Part shown: positions 7,798-15,968 of the stretch, piece by piece
How the letters are laid out: every line of letters begins with the position of its first letter
Numbering within the stretch: the stretch's first letter is position 1
Source: Bacillota bacterium
Lineage (GTDB): Bacteria > Bacillota > Clostridia > Christensenellales > Borkfalkiaceae
Reading direction: 5' to 3'
Length of the DNA: 64,000 nt
Assembly (NCBI GenBank): GCA_003343995.1
Contig: QAKE01000014.1
Coordinates: 33,927-97,926, forward strand
Made by a program: the position numbers and the translations under genes
The notes under the pieces: generated by a model
Seen by the model: only the letters and a program-made list of their open reading frames with translations
What the model was told of the DNA's origin: nothing
Databases searched by the model: none

Positions 7798-9054
7798 TTA
7801 TTCAACGGAAGTTTTTTTGTATTTGGCGGGCGTGATGCCCACGTATTTTTTGAAGATTCGGATAAAATAGTTGCCGTCGTTAAATCCCGATTTATACGCG
7901 GCGTCCTCCACCGACATGCCCTCTTTCAAAAACGTTTTGCTCTTTTCGATGCGCACCTTGGAGAGATAATCGCTGAACGTCGTGCCCGTTTCCTCGCGGA
8001 ACAGATGGCTGAGATAATACGCGCTGACGTACACGTTTTTCGCCAACGCGTCGAGGGTGATTTCCTTTTCGTAATTTTCGTGGATGTAGCGCATCGCCGC
8101 CGCCATGTGCTTGCTCGCGCTACGCTTGCCGCGGCAGGCGTACACCACGTCGATGTAATCGTCCAGAATTTCCACGGTTTTTAAGCATAAATCGTTGTAA
8201 TCGACGTTCTCCAGCATGAGCGACGCCGTCTTTTTGACGATGTTCGTCAAACTTTCCAGCTTGGCTCCCGCCTCCACCGCGGTGCGCGATAAAAAGGCGG
8301 TAAATTCGTACAGTTTCGCCTTGATGATCTCCAGATCGCCGCCGGCGTAGAGAAAGATTTCGCCCAAAAAATCGTTCAGAATGGAGCGCGCCTCGTTGCC
8401 TTCGCCCAACTGCACGCAGGCGATGAGCGTTTTTTCCGTTTCGATGGGGTATTTGCCGATCTGTCCGCGCGGCTCGCGCGCCTTTTCGCCGCCCTGCCGC
8501 AGCAATTTGGCGATTTCCAGCCGCTTTTTCACGTAGCGCTGCTCCTCGTCCACCATGTAGCCCACCATCACGGCAAGCATCTTCGCGGAAGAGGTCATCG
8601 TTTCGCAGTCGATCTGGCGGATGGAGGAAAAATCGAACCCGCTCTTTTTCAGATCCACGCCGAGCGACAGGCAGTTTTTACAAAACTCCCCTTCGAAAAA
8701 ATCGTCGCGCTCCCACAAAATCACGGGGCCGGTGGTGATAAAGCCCACCGTTTCCTCCCCGAACGTCACGGCGGTGATGCACATCACCAGCCCGCACGCC
8801 GTTTCGTAGATATAGGGCGCGGCAAGCTCCTCCGCCTTTTTGCCGCTGTAAACGATTTTTCCGCTGCAAACCGCGCTGTCCTTGATAAAATTGCACACGC
8901 AGGCGTCCTTTCGCACGCATAACTGTTCGCGCCCGTCCACGTCGTAGAGGGCTACGTCCAACCCGCTGGTCAGCGAGTAGCTTTTAAACAGTTTTTCCAG
9001 CTCCGCGAAATTGAGAATATCCTTCAGCCGCGCGCCCTCGAAATGATCTTGCAA
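7798..9054 (-). CDS. PocR-domain AraC-family regulator
   Basis: The 418-residue protein joins an N-terminal PocR ligand-binding domain (about 10-190, with the cysteine cluster CVRKDACVCNF and CSGK) to a C-terminal AraC HTH pair (about 318-415, ending in GFNDGNYFIRIFKKYVGITP). PocR domains are known in regulators of B12-dependent metabolism. It is the last gene after the corrinoid methyltransferase genes. It starts at TTG 9054 with AGGGGA overlapping the stop region of the upstream gene, so it is probably co-transcribed with the RACo-like gene. The likely role is substrate-dependent activation of this module. Confidence 0.88.
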   Translation of the reverse strand: MQDHFEGARLKDILNFAELEKLFKSYSLTSGLDVALYDVDGREQLCVRKDACVCNFIKDSAVCSGKIVYSGKKAEELAAPYIYETACGLVMCITAVTFGEETVGFITTGPVILWERDDFFEGEFCKNCLSLGVDLKKSGFDFSSIRQIDCETMTSSAKMLAVMVGYMVDEEQRYVKKRLEIAKLLRQGGEKAREPRGQIGKYPIETEKTLIACVQLGEGNEARSILNDFLGEIFLYAGGDLEIIKAKLYEFTAFLSRTAVEAGAKLESLTNIVKKTASLMLENVDYNDLCLKTVEILDDYIDVVYACRGKRSASKHMAAAMRYIHENYEKEITLDALAKNVYVSAYYLSHLFREETGTTFSDYLSKVRIEKSKTFLKEGMSVEDAAYKSGFNDGNYFIRIFKKYVGITPAKYKKTSVE

Positions 9055-9065
9055 TCCCTATCCCC

Positions 9066-10514
9066 TCAAAAGTACATTTTTTCCATGTATTTTTCCATAA
9101 AAACCGCGTCGGCGGAAAGGTCGATATAGCTCGCCCTTTGCGCCAGCGCCTCGCACGCTTTCAGCGCGGCGGCGGAACACAGACACTGCGCCGCGCCGCC
9201 GAGGCTGGCGTTGCCGACGATTTCCGTTTTGTCGGCGACGTCCTCCAAAAGCCCCGTGCGCCGCGCGCTTTTTTCGTCGAGATAAAAGCCGAGCCCGCCC
9301 GCGATGAGCAGGGTGTCGAGCCTTTCCGTACCCGCGCGGGCGAGCAGGGCGGAAAGCCCCGCCGCGATGGCGCTTTTCGCCAGCTGAAATTCCCTTACGT
9401 CCTTCTGCGAAACGTACACGCCCCCCGCAACGTCGAATTTTTCGCCCGTTTCGAAGGCGCCCGTTTCGTCGATAACGCCCTCGTCGAGCATGACCGCCAC
9501 GGCGTCCACCAGCCCCGAACCGCAAATGCCCGACGGCGCCCCGCCCCCGACGGTGGTACAGACAATCGCGCCGTTTTCCCGCTTTACCGAATCGATGGCG
9601 CCGGCAACGCCGCCCGTGCCGCATTCGATGTTCGCCCCCTCTAACGCCGGTCCCGCCGCCGTGGAGGTGCACACGATTTCGCCGCCGGAAAATAGCACGA
9701 TTTCGCCGTTGGTGCCGATATCGAGCAGCGCGCACGCGCCGCGCTCCGCCGCGCGGGTATAATACGCGCCGCATATCGCGTCGCTGCCGACGAAACTATG
9801 CGCCGACGGCAGTAAAACCACTTCTTCGCTATCGATGCCCTCGTCGCCGCCGCGCATATACTGCGTCTGCAAAAACGACGGCGTGAAGGGCGCCTTGCCG
9901 ATGCCCGACGCGTCCGCGCCGACAAACAGGTGCAGCATGGTGGTGTTGGCGGCGACGCACAGCCGCTTTATGCCGCCAAGGCGGTGCTCCGCGCAAAATT
10001 CCGACAGCGTTTCGTTCACCTTTTCCTTTACGCAGGCGGCAAGCGCCGCCCCGTTCCCCTCGTCCGCCGCCTTGATGCGGCTGATGACGTCCGCGCCGTA
10101 CGTCCCCTGCGGGTTCAGGCAGGATTTTTTACCCAGAATTTCGCCGGTTTTCAGTCGCACGAGGGCGAAGGCGAGCGTCGTCGTGCCCAAATCGAGCGCC
10201 ACGCCGAAGCCTTCCTCCCCGTCGGTGACGGCGGCGTTTGCCGCCCCGTCGGTCAGCCCGCCGCCCGCCGTTTCGTAAATTTCGATTTCCGCGTCGGCTT
10301 CGATCTCCGCTTTGCACGAGAGATACACTCCCGCCTTTTCTTCGCCGCAAAGCGCGCCGGAAAGCAGTTTTACGCCGCATTTTCCGCACGTGCCGTTGCC
10401 GCCGCAACGCGCGCTCACCGAATACCCGCGCGCTTGCAGCAGGGCGAGGAGATTTGTTTTCTGTTCAAACGTTATCACGTCGGTTTTTCTTCCCGAATGT
10501 ACGATCAGTTCCAT
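9066..10514 (-). CDS. Corrinoid activation/reactivation protein (RACo/RamA-like ASKHA)
   Basis: The protein reduces inactive Co(II) corrinoid proteins back to Co(I) using ATP. An N-terminal 2Fe-2S ferredoxin domain (CGGNGTCGKC plus a fourth Cys at YLSC) is followed by a linker and a large ASKHA ATPase domain (ALDLGTTTLAFAL phosphate-binding motif, later LDIGTNGEIVL and GSGLVDAVAV). I chose ATG 10514 because the N-terminus then aligns with the ferredoxin fold; the frame opens further with a TTG. No clear ribosome site is visible. A terminator separates it from the upstream methyltransferase gene. Confidence 0.92.
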   Translation of the reverse strand: MELIVHSGRKTDVITFEQKTNLLALLQARGYSVSARCGGNGTCGKCGVKLLSGALCGEEKAGVYLSCKAEIEADAEIEIYETAGGGLTDGAANAAVTDGEEGFGVALDLGTTTLAFALVRLKTGEILGKKSCLNPQGTYGADVISRIKAADEGNGAALAACVKEKVNETLSEFCAEHRLGGIKRLCVAANTTMLHLFVGADASGIGKAPFTPSFLQTQYMRGGDEGIDSEEVVLLPSAHSFVGSDAICGAYYTRAAERGACALLDIGTNGEIVLFSGGEIVCTSTAAGPALEGANIECGTGGVAGAIDSVKRENGAIVCTTVGGGAPSGICGSGLVDAVAVMLDEGVIDETGAFETGEKFDVAGGVYVSQKDVREFQLAKSAIAAGLSALLARAGTERLDTLLIAGGLGFYLDEKSARRTGLLEDVADKTEIVGNASLGGAAQCLCSAAALKACEALAQRASYIDLSADAVFMEKYMEKMYF

Positions 10515-10564
10515 GTTCAAGTATACTTTACCATATTTTCCGCCGTTTTGCAAGGCGGTATAAC

Positions 10565-10596
10565 AAAAAAACGGCGCTTTTGCCCAGCGCCGTTTT
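10565..10596 (-). terminator. Terminator after the MtaA-like gene
   Basis: The 9-bp stem AACGGCGCT/AGCGCCGTT is followed on the minus strand by TTTTTTT. It may be partial, since the RACo-like gene lies just downstream without a strong promoter of its own. Confidence 0.8.
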
Positions 10597-10606
10597 CAGC
10601 TTGCGG

Positions 10607-11617
10607 TTATTTCCCGTAAAATTCTCCGACGGCGTTGAAAAACGCGTCGATATTTTCCCATTTCGCGTGGGGCGGAATGTCGCACCCCGAGGAAATGACG
10701 AAATTCTTATAATGCCCGCACTTTTTCAAAAGCGCCGTCGTCGCCGCGGAAATCGACTGCGGCGTGCCGTTGGCAAATTCCCCCGCGGGATCGATGTTGC
10801 CCATCGCCACCGTGTTTTCGGGAATGTGCGGAAGCATCTCCGCCATATCGATGGCGTTGCCGAAATGGTACGCCGCCGCGCCCGTGCGCAGAACGGAATC
10901 GATAATCCGCACCGCGGTGTTGCCGCAGTTATGATAGACGACGATAAAGTTTTCGTCCTGCACGGCGTCTACCACCCGCTTGACGTAGGGTTCGGAGAAC
11001 TCCGCCGCGAGATCGGGCGAAAGAAGCCCCGCCAGCGGCTCGGCGATGACCACGCCGTTCGCGCCCGCCGCCTTAAACGCCTTGGCGTATTCCACCAAAA
11101 AGTCCGTCGACTTTTCCAGCACGGTTTTCAGCATGTCGGGCTCGGTATAGCAGTAAACGAGCGCCTCGGTCACGTCCACCAGCCTGCCCGCCAAGGAAAA
11201 GCTGCCGATCATGCCGGCGAGCACCGGTCTGTCGGTAATGAGCCCCACCGCCTTTTCGATGGCGGCAACGTAAAGCCCGCTGCGCGCCGCGCCGACTGCG
11301 GGCACGGAAAGCGACTCCGCCTCCTCCTCGCTCGCAACGAGCGCGCCGCACACCGTGGGCACTTCCGTTTCGGTAAACACCGTTTCCGCGCCGAAGCACT
11401 CCGCTTCGACGGAAAGATCCATAAAACTGACCGACGCGGCGGAAGGAATGCGATCCGCAACCGCCTTCATCGCCCGCGCCTGATTGTCCGCGTCGCACAC
11501 CAGATCGCGCACGGAAAGCCCGAGCAGCTGCGCGGCGGGAAAGGATAAAATCGGCATGGGACGTTTCTTCGCGCCGTCGCGCAGTTCGTCCAGCCAGCCG
11601 TACATATTTCTTTTCAT
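10607..11617 (-). CDS. Uroporphyrinogen decarboxylase-family methyltransferase (MtaA/CmuA-like)
   Basis: The 336-residue protein has the UROD TIM-barrel. The conserved end regions include VYHNCGNT (the zinc-binding H-x-C of MtaA/MtbA-type corrinoid:cofactor methyltransferases), GNIDPAGEF and SSGCDIPPHAKWEN. Such proteins move methyl groups between a corrinoid protein and a thiol or folate, or in O-demethylases act on the substrate itself. It starts 2 nt after the corrinoid protein gene. No second methyltransferase is encoded here, so the direction and substrate cannot be assigned. Confidence 0.88.
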   Translation of the reverse strand: MKRNMYGWLDELRDGAKKRPMPILSFPAAQLLGLSVRDLVCDADNQARAMKAVADRIPSAASVSFMDLSVEAECFGAETVFTETEVPTVCGALVASEEEAESLSVPAVGAARSGLYVAAIEKAVGLITDRPVLAGMIGSFSLAGRLVDVTEALVYCYTEPDMLKTVLEKSTDFLVEYAKAFKAAGANGVVIAEPLAGLLSPDLAAEFSEPYVKRVVDAVQDENFIVVYHNCGNTAVRIIDSVLRTGAAAYHFGNAIDMAEMLPHIPENTVAMGNIDPAGEFANGTPQSISAATTALLKKCGHYKNFVISSGCDIPPHAKWENIDAFFNAVGEFYGK

Positions 11618-11619
11618 AC

Positions 11620-12252
11620 TTAATTAAAAAAGCTCCTCGCTTTCTCCGCGGCGCTCGCGGCGTCCGCGGTATAGGCGTCCGCGCCGATCTCGTCGGCAAA
11701 CGCCTGCGTTACCGGCGCGCCGCCCACCATCACCTTCACCCGATCGCGAAGACCGGCGGCTTTGAGCGCGTCGATGATTTCCTTCTGATAGAGCATCGTC
11801 GTCGTAAGCAACGCGGAAAGGCACACGAGCTGCGCGTTGTGCTCCTTGACCGCCGCCACGATTTTATCGGCGCTGCAATCCACGCCCAGATCGATCACGT
11901 TGATGCCCGTGCCCTCGATCATCATCTTCACGAGGTTTTTGCCGATATCGTGCAGATCGCCCTTTACGGTGCAGATCAGCGCCGTGCCGACGGGTTCCAC
12001 GCCGGCGTCCGCAAGCGCGGGTTTCAGCACCGCGAGCGCGGCGTTCATCGCGCGGGCGGCGATCAGCACCTCCGGCACGAAAATTTCGTTATTTTTAAAT
12101 TTTTCGCCGACAATGCTCATGCCGGCAATGAGACCTTCGGTCAAAATGTCCTTCGCGGCAACGCCTGCGGAAAGTTCTTCCTGCACCAAAGCCGCCAAAT
12201 CCTTCGCCTTGCCGCGCTGCAACAACGCGGAAACTTCGTCAAATCTTGCCAT
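11620..12252 (-). CDS. Corrinoid (B12)-binding methyltransferase protein
   Basis: The 210-residue MtaC/MtbC/MttC-type protein carries the methyl group on its cobalt. An N-terminal helical cap domain (about 1-85) precedes the Rossmann B12-binding domain with DLHDIGKNLV (DxHxxG base-off, His-on motif), the CLSALLTTTM loop and VMVGGAPVT. It is the first gene of the methyltransferase operon, with AAGGGAG before ATG 12252 and a clear promoter upstream. Confidence 0.95.
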   Translation of the reverse strand: MARFDEVSALLQRGKAKDLAALVQEELSAGVAAKDILTEGLIAGMSIVGEKFKNNEIFVPEVLIAARAMNAALAVLKPALADAGVEPVGTALICTVKGDLHDIGKNLVKMMIEGTGINVIDLGVDCSADKIVAAVKEHNAQLVCLSALLTTTMLYQKEIIDALKAAGLRDRVKVMVGGAPVTQAFADEIGADAYTADAASAAEKARSFFN

Positions 12253-12283
12253 AATGAAAACGCTCCCTTATGTGTTTTTTATA

Positions 12284-12312
12284 ATTATACACCTTTTTTC
12301 GGCGTTTGATAA
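12284..12312 (-). promoter_or_regulatory. Promoter of the corrinoid protein operon
   Basis: On the minus strand TTATCA (12312-12307) and TATAAT (12289-12284) are exactly 17 bases apart, giving a leader of roughly 25 nt to ATG 12252. Confidence 0.65.
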
Positions 12313-12345
12313 GGGGTTGGCTTGCTCAAAAATAGCATTTTTTTG

Positions 12346-12873
12346 TCAGAGCTTGACGACGGAGAATATTTTCGTTAAAGGAAAGAACAGCACCGCCACC
12401 GTGGCGGCGGCGCAGATCACCTGCGTGAGCATCACCGGCAAAGAAGCGTAAAAATAAGCCTCTCGGCTCGCGGCGGAGTACCCGAAATAAAGGGGCGTGA
12501 TCACGTCGTCGAGCAGGGTAAACAGCGCCGTGCACACCGCGGCGACGGCGGCGCAGATTACGATTTTCAGCGCAACGTGCATGCCGCTTTTTTTCAGCCA
12601 CCTGCCCGTAAGCCCCGCGACGACGGCGAACAGCGGATAATACGCGAGATATAATAAAATGACCTGCGGAAAAAAGCCGAAATATATGTTCCTCAAAAGG
12701 GAGTACGCCGCCGCGACGGCGATGCCGCGCTTGACGCCGAACACATAGCAGAAGGAGAAAAAGAGAACGGTTACGACCTCCACCCCCTGCACGCCCGACA
12801 GCACGAACTGCCCCGCGATGAGCAGCGCCACCATCAGCGCGATCACGGCGATTTCCTTGGACGTTTTAATCAT
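12346..12873 (-). CDS. ECF transporter S component, probable corrinoid uptake
   Basis: The 175-residue membrane protein has about six hydrophobic segments and the ECF S-component start (EIAVIALMVALLIAGQFVLS). These subunits bind a vitamin and dock to the shared ECF energising module. It overlaps the preceding DUF4430 lipoprotein gene by one base (TAATG) and both sit behind a cobalamin-type riboswitch, so cobalamin or a precursor is the likely substrate. The shared EcfA/EcfA'/EcfT genes are not in the window. Confidence 0.85.
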   Translation of the reverse strand: MIKTSKEIAVIALMVALLIAGQFVLSGVQGVEVVTVLFFSFCYVFGVKRGIAVAAAYSLLRNIYFGFFPQVILLYLAYYPLFAVVAGLTGRWLKKSGMHVALKIVICAAVAAVCTALFTLLDDVITPLYFGYSAASREAYFYASLPVMLTQVICAAATVAVLFFPLTKIFSVVKL

Positions 12874-13286
12874 TAAAAGCTCTGATACACCCAGATGTAG
12901 GTGCAGCCGGCTTTAATGGGCAGCTGCGCGTAGCCGAGCGTTGCGGACTGAAAGGTTTTGCCGTCATATTCCGTCGTGCCCCAATCGGCGTTGGAATTTG
13001 CCGCGTCGTCGGTATAAAGCATCCAATAGGTATTCGAACCGTTCGCTTTATCGTTGATTGCGGTCACCATGCCGTCGTTTGCCGTATACGTCATTTCGCC
13101 CCGTTCCACAAGTTTATCCATGTAATCGCCGAGCACGGTTTCTTCGGTGATGGTTAAAATTTTATCGCTGGGCGTGATGATCACGGCGGTGTCGTCCACG
13201 ACGACGGTTTTCGGCGCGCACGCCGTAAAGGCGAAGGCGCTCAGCGCCAAAAGTGCGGCAAAAGCCGCGGCAAGCAATTTTTTCAT
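12873..13286 (-). CDS. DUF4430 lipoprotein, candidate corrinoid-binding
   Basis: The 137-residue product starts at ATG 13286 with AAGGAG upstream. A signal peptide ends in the lipobox FTAC (Cys about 21). The mature part matches the DUF4430 pattern (LGDYMDKLVERG, YWMLYTDDAANSN, TYIWVYQSF), a fold shared with the C-terminal lobe of intrinsic factor and transcobalamin. A surface cobalamin-capture role fits the riboswitch upstream and the coupled ECF S component; this is inference from family and context. Confidence 0.87.
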   Translation of the reverse strand: MKKLLAAAFAALLALSAFAFTACAPKTVVVDDTAVIITPSDKILTITEETVLGDYMDKLVERGEMTYTANDGMVTAINDKANGSNTYWMLYTDDAANSNADWGTTEYDGKTFQSATLGYAQLPIKAGCTYIWVYQSF

Positions 13287-13332
13287 GATGGTTTTCTCCT
13301 TTTTTTTCCGCCGCAAAGCGGATTGATAACGA

Positions 13333-13371
13333 TAAAAAAAACGGGCGTTTTTTCGCAAAGAAAAAACGCCC
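13333..13371 (-). terminator. Riboswitch expression-platform terminator
   Basis: The 11-bp stem GGGCGTTTTTT/AAAAAACGCCC is followed on the minus strand by GTTTTTTTT. It lies between the aptamer and the DUF4430 start, so ligand binding probably ends transcription here. Confidence 0.85.
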
Positions 13372-13433
13372 GCATGCCATGCGATTGTTTACGCGTTTCT
13401 CCTTTGTCCGAGAATTGACGTATTACGTAAAAA

Positions 13434-13550
13434 CGACAGGTTACCCGACTGACTGCCCTGCGGCAAAACACGGTAATGACCGTTGCGGCGGATTCTCACC
13501 GCCTTCCCCTGCTCTCTGCGCCTTTGGGCGCAACTCGCCTTACGATTCAA
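13434..13550 (-). ncRNA. Cobalamin riboswitch
   Basis: The minus strand shows the B12-element core in order: AGGGGAAGGCGGTGAGAA, TCCGCCGCAACGG, a short hairpin, then GCAGTCAGTCGGGTAACCTG. The GGTGAGAATCC portion and the closing xACCTGxC arm resemble the cobalamin family consensus, probably a compact variant. A terminator follows at 13333-13371. The downstream genes (DUF4430 lipoprotein, ECF S component) and the nearby corrinoid enzymes agree with B12 control. Confidence 0.78.
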
Positions 13551-13560
13551 CTTTTTCTTT

Positions 13561-13589
13561 ATTTTACCACGCTTTCATAAAAAAAGTAA
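13561..13589 (-). promoter_or_regulatory. Promoter of the riboswitch transcript
   Basis: On the minus strand TTACTT (13589-13584) and TAAAAT (13566-13561) are 17 bases apart, just upstream of the aptamer. Confidence 0.55.
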
Positions 13590-13653
13590 GCAACATTTTT
13601 GCGAAATTATAGCATTTTTTTGCAATACGCGTTTTTTTCGCTCGCCTTGCGGG

Positions 13654-13682
13654 TTGCCTTTTTTCCCGCGCTTTGCTATACT
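13654..13682 (+). promoter_or_regulatory. Promoter of the MATE gene, very short leader
   Basis: TTGCCT (13654-13659) and TATACT (13677-13682) are 17 bases apart. ATG 13695 is only 12 nt past the -10 box, so the leader would be about 5 nt and cannot hold a ribosome site. Confidence 0.6.
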
Positions 13683-13694
13683 GTAATAGATACT

Positions 13695-15080
13695 ATGGAA
13701 CGCAATCAGGAAACCAAAGCCGAATGGCTGACCAACGGCGCGTTAAAGCCCTTGATATTAAAGCTCGCCCTGCCATCCATCGTGAGCATGCTCATTTCCA
13801 CCTTTTACAACATGGCGGACACCTTTTTCGTGGGGCAGCTGCAAAACACCAGCGCGACGGGCGCGGTGGGCGTCGTTTTGCCAGTGATGGCGCTCATTCA
13901 GGCATTCGGATATTTCTTCGGGCACGGTTCGGGCAACTTTCTCTCCCGCAAACTCGGCGAGGGCGACGAGGAAAGCGCCCGACACATGGCGTCCACGGGA
14001 TTTTTCTATGCCGTCGCCTTTTCCCTCTTTTTAATGGCGGTCGGATTGATCTTCAAAAATCCCCTGCTCACCCTGCTCGGCTCCACGGAAACCATACGCC
14101 CCTTTGCCGACGAATACATGAGCGTCATTTTATTCGGCGCGCCGGTGATGGTGGGCTCCATCGTCATGAACAACCAGATGCGCTTTCAGGGCAACGCGTA
14201 TTATTCCATGTTCGGCATCGCCGCGGGCGGCATCCTCAACATCGGGTTGGACCCCTTGTTCATCTTTACTTTCGATATGGGCGTAACGGGCGCGGCGCTC
14301 GCCACCGTCGTTTCGCAGGCGGCGGGCTTTCTCTTTCTCGCGATCGCGCTGGAAAAGAGCGACTGCATCAAACTGCGCTTTAAAAATATCCGTTTCAAAA
14401 AAACTTATGTTTTTTCCATCGTGCGCGGCGGAACGCCCTCGCTTTGCCGGCAGGGCATCAACAGCGTGGCGGGCGTTTGCTTCAACGCCGTGGCGGGGAA
14501 TTACGGGGACGCCGCCATCGCCGCCATGTCCATCGTGACCAAGATCACCGGTTTCGCCTCCGCCGCCCTCATCGGGTTCGGGCAGGGATTTCAGCCGGTC
14601 TGCGGCTATTCCTACGGCGCGAAAAAATACCGCCGCGTTTACGACGCGTTCTTCTTCTGCGTTCAGGTCTGCTTCGTATTTCTGCTCGCGCTGTCCGTCG
14701 CGGCGTACTTCCTCTCCCCGTGGCTCATTTCGCAGTTCCAGAAAAACGATCCCGAGGTCATCGAGCTGGGCAGAAGGATGCTGCAGGCGCAGCTCGTCAG
14801 CTTTTCTCTGATGAGTTACGTGATTTTAAGCAACATGATGCTGCAAACCATCGGCATGGCGCTGCGGGCGTCCCTTCTGGCGCTCTCGCGGCAAGGGCTG
14901 GTGCTCATTCCCGTGCTGTATCTTTTAAACGCCGTCGTCGGGCTCGACGGGCTGATCTGGGCGCAGACGCTCGCCGACGGCATTTCTCTTATCGTCGCCT
15001 TCGCGGTGACGATGAGAGTGCTTTCCCGTTTCAAAAAGAACGAAACGCTGCTGCATTTAAGCAAACGCGCTCCCGAATAA
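13695..15080 (+). CDS. MATE family efflux transporter
   Basis: The 461-residue membrane protein with about twelve segments uses a cation gradient to export drugs or metabolites. Family features include the N-terminal KLALPSIVSMLISTFYNMADTF and the matching second half (TPSLCRQGINSVAGVCFN, GFGQGFQPVCGYSYGA). I chose ATG 13695 over the longer open frame from 13599 because the N-terminus MERNQETKAEWLTNG matches the family and a promoter ends 12 nt upstream. A strong terminator follows. Confidence 0.93.
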   Translation: MERNQETKAEWLTNGALKPLILKLALPSIVSMLISTFYNMADTFFVGQLQNTSATGAVGVVLPVMALIQAFGYFFGHGSGNFLSRKLGEGDEESARHMASTGFFYAVAFSLFLMAVGLIFKNPLLTLLGSTETIRPFADEYMSVILFGAPVMVGSIVMNNQMRFQGNAYYSMFGIAAGGILNIGLDPLFIFTFDMGVTGAALATVVSQAAGFLFLAIALEKSDCIKLRFKNIRFKKTYVFSIVRGGTPSLCRQGINSVAGVCFNAVAGNYGDAAIAAMSIVTKITGFASAALIGFGQGFQPVCGYSYGAKKYRRVYDAFFFCVQVCFVFLLALSVAAYFLSPWLISQFQKNDPEVIELGRRMLQAQLVSFSLMSYVILSNMMLQTIGMALRASLLALSRQGLVLIPVLYLLNAVVGLDGLIWAQTLADGISLIVAFAVTMRVLSRFKKNETLLHLSKRAPE

Positions 15081-15095
15081 CAAGGCGTAAAATTT

Positions 15096-15128
15096 ACGCG
15101 CCGCGGCAAATTGCCGCGGCGCGTTTTT
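15096..15128 (+). terminator. Terminator of the MATE gene
   Basis: A 13-bp GC-rich stem (CGCGCCGCGGCAA/TTGCCGCGGCGCG) is followed by TTTTT. Confidence 0.88.
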
Positions 15129-15196
15129 CTTTCTGCCGACGTTTTCTCCGCCCGCGAAAATCCTTCGGATTTTCGGGCGGCGTTGCGCCGGCATTT

Positions 15197-15652
15197 TTAT
15201 TTTCCTTCCAAAAAATCGTAAAGCGCCGCGCAGCCCGCGGAAACATCGCGGAAAGTCGCGTCGAAATCGCCGGTATACCACGGATCGGCAACGTCGCGCT
15301 TATCCTCGGTGAAATCCAGCAGACGCACCACTTTGTCCGCCGCGCGTTCGCCGACGATGCGCCGTGCGTCCCGCAGATTTCTCCCGTCCATCACGACGAT
15401 GAAATCGTAATGCTCTCCGTCCTCGGCGGTGAGCCGACGCGCCGTCTTGCCGGAAACGGATATGCCGATTTCCGCCAATTTTCTGCGCGTTCCCGCGTGC
15501 ACGGGACTGCCGACTTCCTCCCCGCTCGTGGCGGCGGAGGCGATTTCGTAGCGCGCCGACGCGCCTTTTTCCTCCACGAAACGCTTCATGTAAAACTCCG
15601 CCATCGGGGAGCGGCAGATATTGCCCAAACAAACGAAAAGCACCTTTTTCAT
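15197..15652 (-). CDS. Low-molecular-weight protein-tyrosine phosphatase
   Basis: The product has 151 residues. The catalytic P-loop C8-LGNIC-R14-S sits near the N-terminus (VLFVCLGNICRSPMAE) and the general-acid loop DVADPWYTGDF near the C-terminus, as in LMW-PTPs. The start is ATG 15652; a TATA-type -10 box lies exactly 6 nt upstream, so the mRNA appears leaderless. A further in-frame start upstream would lie inside the promoter. It is likely monocistronic. An imperfect hairpin at 15148-15180 lies downstream but lacks a U tract. Confidence 0.92.
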   Translation of the reverse strand: MKKVLFVCLGNICRSPMAEFYMKRFVEEKGASARYEIASAATSGEEVGSPVHAGTRRKLAEIGISVSGKTARRLTAEDGEHYDFIVVMDGRNLRDARRIVGERAADKVVRLLDFTEDKRDVADPWYTGDFDATFRDVSAGCAALYDFLEGK

Positions 15653-15658
15653 GCCCTT

Positions 15659-15687
15659 ATTGTAACACAAATGCGAGCGTTTGTAAA
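15659..15687 (-). promoter_or_regulatory. Leaderless promoter of the phosphatase gene
   Basis: On the minus strand TTTACA (15687-15682) and TACAAT (15664-15659) are 17 bases apart. Six bases separate the -10 box from ATG 15652, placing the expected transcription start on the A of the ATG. Confidence 0.75.
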
Positions 15688-15714
15688 CCGATCTGCGCCG
15701 TTTGCAAAAACCGC

Positions 15715-15849
15715 TTACGCGACGGTAACGGAGCGCGTCGTGCCGTCCGCGAAGTATAAATACAAGGTTTTGTCTTTTACTTCCGTCGCGGCAATCACTT
15801 CATCGTTCACCATCGTCTTTAACAACATCAATAAATAATCTGCGTTCAT
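15715..15849 (-). CDS. Small hypothetical protein (44 aa)
   Basis: This short frame begins at ATG 15849 with a perfect AAGGAG 7 nt upstream and reads MNADYLLMLLKTMVNDEVIA to a stop at 15715. The second half (KTLYLYFADGTTRSVTVA) looks like a small beta-strand unit. It is divergent from the tandem-HTH regulator gene, and an inverted repeat lies between them, so the pair may form a regulated switch. No family is recognised. Confidence 0.6.
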   Translation of the reverse strand: MNADYLLMLLKTMVNDEVIAATEVKDKTLYLYFADGTTRSVTVA

Positions 15850-15892
15850 ATCGTTACTCCTTTATGTGTTTTGTACTCTTTTTTGCAAAAAT

Positions 15893-15946
15893 TACTTATC
15901 ACAAGTACCCTCTGCGATTGAGTTAATTCAATTTTACACATAATAA
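15893..15946 (+). promoter_or_regulatory. Regulator promoter and 15-bp operator candidate
   Basis: The inverted repeat TACTT-ATCAC-AAGTA (15893-15907) lies between the divergent genes. For the plus strand TTGAGT (15918-15923) and TAATAA (15941-15946) are 17 bases apart, and AAGGAG follows before ATG 15969. Confidence 0.6.
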
Positions 15947-15968
15947 TACGTAAAGGAGTGGCTGTTTT

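Noticed and set aside
10520..10525. Leaderless promoter for the RACo-like gene
   Set aside because: TATACT lies 5 nt before ATG 10514, but no acceptable -35 box is found at 16-18 bp, so it is not counted among the leaderless genes.
15148..15180. Terminator of the phosphatase gene
   Set aside because: An inverted repeat is present, but no U tract follows on the minus strand and the stem contains an asymmetry.
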